DNA from: Candidatus Effluviviaceae Genus I sp.
GTDB lineage: Bacteria; Joyebacterota; Joyebacteria; Joyebacterales; Joyebacteraceae
DNA: 60,126 nucleotides
NCBI GenBank assembly: GCA_016867725.1
Contig: VGIX01000009.1
Span: 1-60,126 of the forward strand
Direction of reading: 5' to 3'
Shown piece after piece: positions 27,132-34,342 of this stretch (the first letter of the stretch is position 1; each line of letters starts with the position of its first letter). The notes under the pieces were generated by a model that was not told the origin of the DNA, made no database searches, and saw only the letters and a list, made by a program, of their open reading frames with translations. A program made the translations under genes and the position numbers.

Positions 27132-29518
27132 GCGGTCGCGCGGGCATCGCGGGGCTTCCGCGAGTCGCGCGACATCGTGTCGCGCGACGCTGTGCGGACA
27201 TCGCGGAACGCCGCGGCGACCCTCCTGCCGCTTGCCACCCCCTCCGCCCTCAGGGAATCACCCCGGAGCCAGACGAGAACCGCCCCCTCCAGGTCCGTCC
27301 TGAGCGCGGCGGCCCCGCACGCTCTCAGGCGCCCGAGCACCCCGGCGTCCGGATGGCCGAACCGGTTTCTCTCTCCCACCGAGACCACGGCGATCCCCGG
27401 CGCGGCCCGGTCGAGATACGGTCCGCTCGACGAGGTGGCCGACCCGTGGTGCGCGACCTTGAGCACGTCGGCGGCGAGGGGATCGCCGCGCGCCAACGAG
27501 AGCTCCTCGACGCGCCGTCCGGCGTCGCCCGTGAGCAGGGCGCGTGCTCGGCCGACGCGCAGCAGCAGGACCACGGAGGCGTCGTTCTCGTCCTGGCCCC
27601 GCGCTGCCGCCTCCCGCGGGGGCCCGAGGACGAACAGCGAGTCCACGCCCGGAAGGCGGAGTGAGTCGCCCCGGGCGACCGAGACGATCCGCGCGCCGGC
27701 CGCGCGCGCCCGCGCGGCGGCCCGCGCGAGCGGCGCGCTTCTCTCCCATCCCTCCGGAAGGACCAGCCGTCTGATGCGGACGCCGGCCAGCACCGCCGGC
27801 GCGCCCCCGGTGTGATCGTCGTGGCCGTGCGTGAGCACGAGCGCCTCGAGCGTGGTCACCGCCTCCCTCTGCAGATACGGCCTGATGACCGCGCTCCCCG
27901 CGTCGTAGCGCATCCACGGCGCGGCGGGCCCCGCATCGACGAGAACGTAGCGCCTGCCGGGAAGCTCGATCAGCGCGGCGTCGCCCTGGCCGACGTCGAA
28001 GAACACGATGCGCGCGCGATCGCGCCCGGGTCCCCTCGTTGCAAGGGCGAACGCCAGCGAGGTGGCGACGGCGGCGACGGCCAGGCCGGCGACGCGCGGC
28101 CGCCGCCCGCGAAGCAGAAGGCCGAGGGCGACCACGCCGAGCAGAGCGGCCGGCGCGAACCGCGCGGCGACGGGCGCGGTGGACCACGCCCGCTCGCCCG
28201 TGAGCCTGGCGGCCCACGAGAGCGCCGTCAGCGACGCCCACGCGCTTCCGGCGAAGAGCGACGCCAGCCAGGGCAGAGCGTCCGCGGCGAGCATGGCGAC
28301 GCCGCACGCCACCGAGAACGCCGCGAGGGGCACGACGATCAGGTTCGCCGGCGCGGCCGCCACCGCGAACTGGCCCGTCGTAGCGATCAGGACGGGCGCG
28401 ACGGCGAGCTGGGCCGATGTGGACAGGCGGAGCGCGTCGGCCGCCCACGCCATGCGCGACCCCGGCCCTACCCTCGGCGACGGGATGAGACGCGCGAGCG
28501 GGTCGTACAGGAGGACGATGCCGAGCGTGGCTCCGTAGGAGAGCCGGAACCCCGTGTCCATCAGGCTGCCCGGATCCAGCGCGACGATGGCCAGCGCGGC
28601 GACCCCCACGGCGTTGAGCGCGCTTCGCGCGCGCCCGAGCGCTCCCGATGCCACGACGACGGACGCCATGGTGGTCGCGCGAAGCACGGACGGCCGCGGA
28701 CCGATGAGCGCCGCGAAGGCCAGAAGGAACGGGACCGACAGCAGACGCGCGACGGCCGGGGGCACTCTGGCCGAACGCAGGAGCGCATGGGTCATGAGCA
28801 GGATGAAGCCCACGTGCAGCCCCGACACGGACAGGATGTGCACCGTTCCGGACCGCCTGAACGCCTCCATGAGGTCGCCCGGAAGCTCGCCGGTCCGCCC
28901 CAGCAGCAGTCCCACCATCAGCGCGGCGGAGTCGGCGGGGAGCCGGCGGCGCACCGCGTCGACGATCCAGCCTTGAGCGCGCCCCAGGCCTGCCGCCCGA
29001 CGCTCGACCCGGGCGCCGTCGCAACGCATGACGCTCAGGATGCGCCGGTGCTTGAGGTACGAAGCGAAGTCGAAGTCCCCCGGGTTCCGCCGCCCTCGAG
29101 GCGTTCCGAGCCTTCCGGACAGCTCGACGACATCGCCCCGAAGCGGAAGCGCGTGTGCGTCCGGCCACGAGACCCAGACAAGACCGGAGACGGCCAGCGT
29201 CGCCCCGTCCCCGACCGAGGCGCGAAGCGGCGCGACGACGGCCCGACCGGGGCCGTCGGGGGACGGCCGCGTCTCCACGACCCTGGCAGTGAGCGCGAGA
29301 GGCGTGTCCCTTGGCAGGAAGCGCGCGTCGCCGCGGGCGGCGAGGCGGTGGTGCGCGTCGTACGCGATCGTGCCGGCGACCGCCAGCGACGCGACGAGGC
29401 ACGCGTCGATCAGCACGGGCGCTCTCCGCCCCGGGCGGCCGCGTCTGTCAACGGCGTTGACGACGGCGGGAGCGCACAGCGCCGCGACTGCGAACCCGCG
29501 GAGCGCGAGCGCTCGCAC
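27086..29518 (-). CDS. comEC: ComEC/Rec2 DNA uptake channel
   Basis: ComEC carries single-stranded DNA across the inner membrane during transformation. The 810-residue reading has an N-terminal soluble domain, the Competence membrane domain (GTVHILSVSGLHVGFILLM) and a C-terminal metallo-beta-lactamase-like domain (FFDVGQGDAALIELPG, LTHGHDDHTGG, VLKVAHHGSATSSSG). The first standard start is GTG 29518. However, the frame stays open back to 29707 and encodes another membrane-like segment (LAALAVAFGILVASGAARG) typical of ComEC N-termini, with no ATG, GTG or TTG. The true start is therefore uncertain. Confidence 0.87.
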   Translation of the reverse strand: MRALALRGFAVAALCAPAVVNAVDRRGRPGRRAPVLIDACLVASLAVAGTIAYDAHHRLAARGDARFLPRDTPLALTARVVETRPSPDGPGRAVVAPLRASVGDGATLAVSGLVWVSWPDAHALPLRGDVVELSGRLGTPRGRRNPGDFDFASYLKHRRILSVMRCDGARVERRAAGLGRAQGWIVDAVRRRLPADSAALMVGLLLGRTGELPGDLMEAFRRSGTVHILSVSGLHVGFILLMTHALLRSARVPPAVARLLSVPFLLAFAALIGPRPSVLRATTMASVVVASGALGRARSALNAVGVAALAIVALDPGSLMDTGFRLSYGATLGIVLLYDPLARLIPSPRVGPGSRMAWAADALRLSTSAQLAVAPVLIATTGQFAVAAAPANLIVVPLAAFSVACGVAMLAADALPWLASLFAGSAWASLTALSWAARLTGERAWSTAPVAARFAPAALLGVVALGLLLRGRRPRVAGLAVAAVATSLAFALATRGPGRDRARIVFFDVGQGDAALIELPGRRYVLVDAGPAAPWMRYDAGSAVIRPYLQREAVTTLEALVLTHGHDDHTGGAPAVLAGVRIRRLVLPEGWERSAPLARAAARARAAGARIVSVARGDSLRLPGVDSLFVLGPPREAAARGQDENDASVVLLLRVGRARALLTGDAGRRVEELSLARGDPLAADVLKVAHHGSATSSSGPYLDRAAPGIAVVSVGERNRFGHPDAGVLGRLRACGAAALRTDLEGAVLVWLRGDSLRAEGVASGRRVAAAFRDVRTASRDTMSRDSRKPRDARATAQGTRDRLGPTTTSE

Positions 29519-29707
29519 GGGTCCGCGGGCCGCGCCCGAGGCGACGAGAATGCCGAAGGCGACGGCAAGCGCGGCAAGCGCCGCCGGCGCCCGCGGCGTG
29601 GCGGATGGGGTCAGACAGACGCTCTCAGGGGCGGTCTCGGGACGCGGCCAAGCGAGCAGGATCCGTGCCGCGGCGCGCCATGCGCGCCGGGCCGGGCGGC
29701 GGGTATG

Positions 29708-30991
29708 CTACGGAGCCTCGCGTGTGCCCAGGCGCCGCGCGACGACGACCGTCATGTCGTCCACCGGCGCGCCGGGGCCGATGAAGGAGTCGGCCTCGGT
29801 GATGAGCAGGGACGCCATGAGCCGGGCAGGCGACCCCTGGGTCCTCCGCGCGGTCTCGATGATCCTCTCGTCGCCGAAGAACTCCTCGCCGCTCGCCGCG
29901 TCGGGAAGGCCGTCGGTGAACGCGATGAGGTAGTCGCCGGGATGCATGTCCACGCGGCCCTCGCGGTATCTCCTGGCCGTGAACATGCCGAAGATGGTCC
30001 CCCCTTCGGTCAGCCGCTCGCATGAGCCGTCCGTTCTGAGGATGATCGGGGGGTTGTGCCCTGCGTTGACGTACGTGAGGGCGCCGCCGGGGTCGAGGAC
30101 ACCGTAGAACAGCGTGGCGAAGTTCTCGGCCGTGGTCGACCGGCAGAGGGAGTTGTTCGCCCGCTCCATGATGGTCGCGATCGAGTAGAGGTTCTCGATG
30201 TGGGACCGAAGCGTTCCCTGGAGCGACGCCGCCAGGAGTGCCGCCGGAACGCCCTTGCCCGAGACGTCCGCAACGACGATGCCGAGGTGGCCGTGCGGCA
30301 GCTCGACGTAGTCGAAGTAGTCGCCGCTGATCGTCTCGCTGGGGAGGTTCATCCCCGCGAGCTCGTAGCCCGGCGCCACCGGGTCGGCTCTCGGAAGGAG
30401 CCGCTCCTGGATGACGCGGGCGAGATCGAGCTCGTGCTCAAGCTCCCGGCGCCTGGACACCTCCTCCTGGTGCTTGATGGCGTCGAGGTGCGCCCTGGCG
30501 TTGACGATGGCCACGCCGGCGATGCCGGCAAGCACCTCGAGGAACTCCCTGTCGCGCTCCGTGAAGGCGTTGAGCTCCGGACTCTGCACGTCGAACACGC
30601 CGAGCACGCGCCCGCCGAACGTCAGGGGAACGACCATCTCCGACCTCGCGCCCTGGAGGCCGGCCACGTAGCGCAGCTCCTTGCTCACGTCCGGCACGAT
30701 GATCGCCTCGCCCGTCTCCGCGACCCGTCCCGTGACGCCCCGTCCGACCATGAGCTCGGTCCTGCTCACGATGCTGTCCGTGTAGCCGTGGCGCGCGGCC
30801 ACCTCGAGCCTGCGTCCGTCCTCGGCGATGAGGAGGATCGTGCAGTAGTCGAAGGCGAGCATCTGATGCGTGAGATAGAGCAGGCGCTCGAGCACCGTGT
30901 TGACGTCGAGCGTGGACGCGAGCGTCCTCACGGCCTCGAGGAGCGCCCTGTGCTCAAGACGAACGTCGCCTTCGTCGCGCGCATGCTCCAA
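29708..30991 (-). CDS. GAF-domain RsbU/SpoIIE-type serine phosphatase
   Basis: This 427-residue protein has an N-terminal GAF domain (about residues 10-165: HQMLAFDYCTILLIAEDG, GRGVTGRVAETGEAIIVPD) and a C-terminal PP2C-like SpoIIE domain with metal-binding motifs SGDYFDYVEL, VVADVSGKGVPAALLAA and AFTDGLPDA. Such enzymes usually dephosphorylate anti-sigma antagonists in partner switching, but no such partner is in the window. I prefer TTG 30991 because GGAGGAGAGG lies 5 nt upstream. An ATG at 31066 in the same frame would add 25 residues and has no ribosome site. Confidence 0.87.
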   Translation of the reverse strand: MEHARDEGDVRLEHRALLEAVRTLASTLDVNTVLERLLYLTHQMLAFDYCTILLIAEDGRRLEVAARHGYTDSIVSRTELMVGRGVTGRVAETGEAIIVPDVSKELRYVAGLQGARSEMVVPLTFGGRVLGVFDVQSPELNAFTERDREFLEVLAGIAGVAIVNARAHLDAIKHQEEVSRRRELEHELDLARVIQERLLPRADPVAPGYELAGMNLPSETISGDYFDYVELPHGHLGIVVADVSGKGVPAALLAASLQGTLRSHIENLYSIATIMERANNSLCRSTTAENFATLFYGVLDPGGALTYVNAGHNPPIILRTDGSCERLTEGGTIFGMFTARRYREGRVDMHPGDYLIAFTDGLPDAASGEEFFGDERIIETARRTQGSPARLMASLLITEADSFIGPGAPVDDMTVVVARRLGTREAP

Positions 30992-31030
30992 GGAGTCCTC
31001 TCCTCCGGTGCGCCGGGACGATATGAATTC

Positions 31031-31059
31031 TTGACAGTATGACTGTACTGTGGTACTCT
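31031..31059 (+). promoter_or_regulatory. Promoter with inverted repeat in its spacer
   Basis: TTGACA (31031-31036) and TACTCT (31054-31059) are 17 nt apart on the plus strand, in a locally AT-rich patch. The spacer contains a perfect dyad ACAGTA-N6-TACTGT (31034-31051) that overlaps the -35. A repressor bound there would block the promoter. It lies between the RsbU-type gene (minus) and the small membrane protein gene (plus). Confidence 0.6.
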
Positions 31060-31154
31060 GAGTCATGGACTCGAAGATCGTCCCTGGTCACCGAGTCCGG
31101 ACGAATCCCGGCGAGGAGGACGGAGCAAGAGCGCCACTGCTAAGGAGTCCACAC

Positions 31155-31340
31155 GTGAGCCCGACCGCGAAGCTCCTCGGAGTGATCATCCCGGTGTTCC
31201 TCTCGGCGACGCTCTGCCTCACCGTGCCGTTCATCATCTTCGTGGCCGACGGCGCGATCCTCGCGGCCGCTCTTGTGACGCTCTGGGCGGGGCGCCCGCG
31301 GCCCGCCTCTCCCGACGCCGCTCTCTCCTTCGACGAGTAG
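31155..31340 (+). CDS. Small two-helix membrane protein
   Basis: This 61-residue product is mostly hydrophobic, with two probable membrane helices (KLLGVIIPVFLSATLCLTV and IIFVADGAILAAALVTLWAG) and a short polar tail ASPDAALSFDE. GTG 31155 is the start because AAGGAG lies 7 nt upstream. The frame is open from an ATG at 31065, but that ATG would lie at the transcription start and has no ribosome site. No family is recognised. Confidence 0.6.
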   Translation: MSPTAKLLGVIIPVFLSATLCLTVPFIIFVADGAILAAALVTLWAGRPRPASPDAALSFDE

Positions 31341-31369
31341 CCCGGCGGATCGGCCCGCGGCTCCTCCGC

Positions 31370-31390
31370 GCGGCCGCTGCTTCCGGCCGC
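31370..31390. terminator. Hairpin between convergent genes
   Basis: A 7-bp stem GCGGCCG/CGGCCGC with a 7-nt loop fills the gap between the end of the small membrane protein gene and the stop of the thiamine-binding-type gene. It has no T-run. Its placement suggests shared termination. Confidence 0.45.
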
Positions 31391-31693
31391 CTAGTCCCGC
31401 TGTCTTCTTCGCACCGCCTCGACCTTGCCCCGCATCGTGAGTTCCTTGTCGCGGCGCTCGTCGATCTTCACCGTCGTCAGGACGCGCACGATCCCATCTC
31501 CGAACGCGCTCTCGTGCATCCGCGCCGCCGCGTCCAGGATCGCCCTCGTGTCTCCCTCGACGACGGTGCACATCGGCGTGAGCTCGTGCGCGAGCCCGGT
31601 CTCCCGCAGCACGTCGAGGCATCGCGCGACCTGCGCGCTGACGCTCGCGCTCCCACCGCCGACGGGCACGACGCTGATCTCCCCAACTGCCAT
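31391..31693 (-). CDS. MTH1187-family thiamine-binding protein
   Basis: This 100-residue protein is of the MTH1187/YkoF-like family (formerly DUF77), whose members bind thiamine or related cytoplasmic ligands. Typical stretches are EISVVPVGGGSASVSAQVA, HELTPMCTVVEGD and VLTTVKIDERRDKELTMRGK. ATG 31693 has GGAG 9 nt upstream. It follows the Lrp-type ligand domain gene by about 57 nt. No thiamine genes or TPP riboswitch are near, so the ligand is not certain. Confidence 0.82.
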   Translation of the reverse strand: MAVGEISVVPVGGGSASVSAQVARCLDVLRETGLAHELTPMCTVVEGDTRAILDAAARMHESAFGDGIVRVLTTVKIDERRDKELTMRGKVEAVRRRQRD

Positions 31694-31750
31694 GGCGTCA
31701 CGCTCCACTGCGCGCTGTGCGGCGGGCCGCCCCGCATGCGGCGCTCCGCC

Positions 31751-31999
31751 TCACGCGCGCTCCTCATCGCGGTCGATGATCAGGTTGGTGACCGTGCCGG
31801 TGACGCCCTCGATGGTGCGGAGCTGGTTCAGCGTCATGTCCAGCAGCGCGTCGAAACTCGCGGCCTCGACGAGCGCGATGATGTCCTGGTCGCCGCTCGT
31901 GATGTCCGCCGACCTCACACCCGGGCGCTTGAGAAGAGCGTCTCTCACGTCACGCTCCTTCCCGGCCGCCACGTTGACCTTCACGTACGCTCGAGCCAA
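31751..31999 (-). CDS. Stand-alone Lrp/AsnC ligand-binding domain
   Basis: This 82-residue protein matches the RAM (Lrp/AsnC ligand-binding) domain without a DNA-binding helix-turn-helix: AYVKVNVAAGKERDVRDALL, VRSADITSGDQDIIALVEA, LRTIEGVTGTVTNLII. Such single-domain forms assemble as rings and bind amino acids. The TTG start at 31999 is supported by AAGGAGG 5-7 nt upstream. It sits between YqeC and the thiamine-binding-type gene. Confidence 0.82.
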   Translation of the reverse strand: MARAYVKVNVAAGKERDVRDALLKRPGVRSADITSGDQDIIALVEAASFDALLDMTLNQLRTIEGVTGTVTNLIIDRDEERA

Positions 32000-32067
32000 G
32001 TCCACCTCCTTGCTTCCTGCCTGCCGCCGCGCGCCGCCGGCGGCGCCCCGGTTCCGCACGCGGCAAG

Positions 32068-32096
32068 AGCATCCACGATGGACCGCGCTCTGTCAA
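32068..32096 (-). promoter_or_regulatory. Possible promoter of the Lrp-type domain gene
   Basis: TTGACA on the minus strand (32096-32091) overlaps the yqeC stop codon and is followed after 17 nt by GATGCT. The -35 is perfect and the -10 is weak. It would drive the Lrp-type and thiamine-binding-type genes. Confidence 0.35.
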
Positions 32097-32851
32097 CCTC
32101 GTCGCCTGAGCACGCCGAAGGTGCCGCTTTGGAGGTCCGTCACGAGCACGCGATCGATGGAAGGGTGTCCCTGAGCGAGGACGGCGGCGGCCACGGTCGC
32201 GGCCTCGCGGGTGAGCGGCCCCAATGCCTTGTTGATGATGGGGCGCGCGACCGCCCCGGGCGGGACGCCCTTGAGTCCGCCGCTCGGCGACGCGGTGACG
32301 GCGGCCATGAGACCGGCGGTCACCGTTGTCTGTCCGTAGGCGAGCACGACCTCGGGCCTGTGGACCGACGCGCCCTCCACGGGCCGGCCGAGCGCGTCGA
32401 TCCCCATCATGAAGCTCACGATGGACGCGCAGGCGGGAACCACGGGCTCGTGCGCGGCCGGCGCCTTGAAGGGCCTCTGCCGCGCCCCGTCGGCCTCGAC
32501 GAGCACCGCGTCCGCGAGCCCCGCCCGGACCAGCTCGTCCAGCGCCGTCGGCGACACGCCTTCGAACTTGCCGTCGTCGGCGCGCCCGGCCGCGAGGAAC
32601 GCGACCTGGTGCGCCTCGACGCACCTCGCGATCCGCTCTACGATGCCGGCGCCGAGGAAGACGACGGGCAGCTCGGCCGACATGGACGGGCCGACCCTGG
32701 TCGTGGTGGAGACGAGAACGCGCCAGCCGAGTTCCACAAGCTCGCGCGCGAGCCGGAGGGCGGCCGTGGTCTTGCCGCCGCCGCCCGTGAACGCGACAAG
32801 CTGCCCCCGCTCGATCCCCAGGGCTTCGGAGAGCGAGGGGACGCTCGTCAG
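32093..32851 (-). CDS. YqeC-family P-loop protein
   Basis: The protein resembles YqeC, a putative selenium-dependent hydroxylase accessory protein. It has a P-loop (VAFTGGGGKTTAALRLAREL), WRVLVSTTTRVGPSMSAELP, VEADGARQRPFKAPA and a C-terminal PIINKALGPLTREA. The start is a problem: no ATG, GTG or TTG exists between the DGC stop and the P-loop. The end given here uses a CTG at 32851 next to the TGA of the diguanylate cyclase gene (252 residues). An ATG at 33013 would need a 160-nt overlap. No selenium or molybdenum hydroxylase gene is in the window. Confidence 0.7.
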   Translation of the reverse strand: MTSVPSLSEALGIERGQLVAFTGGGGKTTAALRLARELVELGWRVLVSTTTRVGPSMSAELPVVFLGAGIVERIARCVEAHQVAFLAAGRADDGKFEGVSPTALDELVRAGLADAVLVEADGARQRPFKAPAAHEPVVPACASIVSFMMGIDALGRPVEGASVHRPEVVLAYGQTTVTAGLMAAVTASPSGGLKGVPPGAVARPIINKALGPLTREAATVAAAVLAQGHPSIDRVLVTDLQSGTFGVLRRRG

Positions 32852-34194
32852 GGCTGTCGAGTCCCGGAGTCGCTCCAGAAGACCACCCTGTTCTTCCCCG
32901 CGCGCTTCGCGGCGTACAGCGCGACCCTGTCGGCCCTGTCGACGAGTTCGGCCCTCGTCTGCGCGTCGACCGGGAAGAGGGCGCCTCCGACGCTGACCGT
33001 CAGGTTCCACCACGGCGTCGCCTCGCTTCCCGTCGCGAAGCGATGTTCAGCGATCGTCCACAGCATTCGCTCGGCAGCCGCCCGCGCGGACTCGGCGGTG
33101 ACGTCGGGCAGGATCACCGAGAACTCCTCGCCCCCGTATCGCGCGACGATGTCCACCTGCCGCGCGTTCTCGGTCAGCAGCCTCGCGGCCTGCCGGAGCA
33201 CGCTGTCCCCCGCCGTGTGTCCGAGCGTGTCGTTGACGCGCTTGAAGTCGTCGAGGTCGGCGATGAGAAGCGCCATCGCGTTCCCCGTCCGCCGGGAGCG
33301 CTCCATCTCGCGCTCGAGCTGCTCCTCGAAGTAGCGTCGGTTGTGGATCTGCGTCACCTGGTCGATGAAGACCATCTCCTCGACCTCGAGGCGCCGCCTG
33401 ATGAGTCCGGCGGCGAACTCGGCGATGAACGCGGCGGCGGCCACCGTCCGCGGCTCGAAGGCGCGCGGCGCGCTTCGCCACGCCTCGAGCACGCCGTAGA
33501 CGTACCCCTCCGCGCGGAGCGGCGCCACAATGGCCGACCCGCGGGCCCGCGCGCCCGGTCGCTTCGCGAACGCGGGGTCGGCGCCGAGATCGGGAACGTG
33601 AAGCGCCTGACCGGACTCCTCGACCTGCCTTCGGACGCGCTCTGGCGCGATCGACGCGCCGCCCGACGTTCTCAGGATGTCGTCCAGCTCGGCGAGCGTC
33701 GCGGGGTGGGCAACGCCCACCTCGCGCGAGATGTTCAGCGACACGCGCTCGCACAGGTAGACCCCACGGAGCAGCTCCACGAGATGCTCGAGAGCCCCCG
33801 CCAGGTCGTTGCGCCTGCTGGAGGCGGCGACCGCCTCGAGAAGGCGCCGGTCAGGCTGCGTCGCCTCCTGCGGAGTCGTTCCCGGCGGCTGTTGGGTGGC
33901 CGGTCCCGCGCCGGGCTCGGCCTGGCGCGCAGGAACGATGAGCGTGACGACGTCCAGAGTCGAGAGATCTCTGTAGGTGAGCTCGGTGGCATCGCCGGTA
34001 CCAGCTCTCGAGATCCGTCGCATGCGCCCGAGATCGCAGAGACGGTCGAGGAGCGCCACGGATGCTCCGAGCGCGTCGGCGTCACCGTCCGCGCGGCACG
34101 CCGCTCTCCAGAGGCGGAGGCACCCATCGTCAAGGGAAGCGGCGGGGAGCAGCCGTTCGAGGAAGTCCTGTGTCGAGACTCTGGTCCTCTTCAT
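32848..34194 (-). CDS. GAF-GGDEF diguanylate cyclase
   Basis: This 448-residue protein has an uncharacterised N-terminal helical region, a GAF domain (about 125-260) and a GGDEF domain with an intact active site GGEEF at 354-358. The RxxD inhibitory site (RQVD) stands five residues before that motif. It should make cyclic di-GMP from GTP and be product-inhibited. ATG 34194 is preferred: a strong promoter starts RNA at about 34234, giving a 40-nt leader, whereas GTG 34230 would be nearly leaderless. It has no membrane segment. Confidence 0.9.
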   Translation of the reverse strand: MKRTRVSTQDFLERLLPAASLDDGCLRLWRAACRADGDADALGASVALLDRLCDLGRMRRISRAGTGDATELTYRDLSTLDVVTLIVPARQAEPGAGPATQQPPGTTPQEATQPDRRLLEAVAASSRRNDLAGALEHLVELLRGVYLCERVSLNISREVGVAHPATLAELDDILRTSGGASIAPERVRRQVEESGQALHVPDLGADPAFAKRPGARARGSAIVAPLRAEGYVYGVLEAWRSAPRAFEPRTVAAAAFIAEFAAGLIRRRLEVEEMVFIDQVTQIHNRRYFEEQLEREMERSRRTGNAMALLIADLDDFKRVNDTLGHTAGDSVLRQAARLLTENARQVDIVARYGGEEFSVILPDVTAESARAAAERMLWTIAEHRFATGSEATPWWNLTVSVGGALFPVDAQTRAELVDRADRVALYAAKRAGKNRVVFWSDSGTRQP

Positions 34195-34240
34195 GTTCCC
34201 GTGACCGGCAGAGGTCGCGCGCTGTCTCACGATTAGCCCA

Positions 34241-34269
34241 ATTGTATCCGATGGTCAAGAATCCGTCAA
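34241..34269 (-). promoter_or_regulatory. Strong promoter of the diguanylate cyclase gene
   Basis: On the minus strand TTGACG and TACAAT are exactly 17 nt apart, the best sigma-70 match in the window. The expected transcription start is near 34234. It drives the GGDEF gene and probably yqeC. Confidence 0.7.
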
Positions 34270-34303
34270 ACCGGAACCCCTCAGGCGGGCGCTGTTTTTT
34301 CCC

Positions 34304-34333
34304 TTGCACGGCACCGGCGGGCTTCGATACCCT
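34304..34333 (+). promoter_or_regulatory. Weak promoter of the MltD-like gene
   Basis: TTGCAC and TACCCT on the plus strand are 18 nt apart and end 9 nt before the ATG, so the leader would be very short. A run of six T residues precedes it. The match is weak. It is back to back with the GGDEF promoter. Confidence 0.3.
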
Positions 34334-34342
34334 ACCGCCCCC

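Noticed and set aside
31031-31059. LexA/SOS box
   Set aside because: The dyad reads ACAGTA-N6-TACTGT. LexA sites read CTGT-N8-ACAG, so the half-sites are reversed.
31031-31066. ATG 31066 as the start of the RsbU-type gene
   Set aside because: It would run through the divergent promoter and has no ribosome site. TTG 30991 has a very strong one.
31065-31154. N-terminal 30 residues of the small membrane protein from ATG 31065
   Set aside because: That ATG lies at the expected transcription start and lacks a ribosome site, while GTG 31155 has AAGGAG at good spacing.
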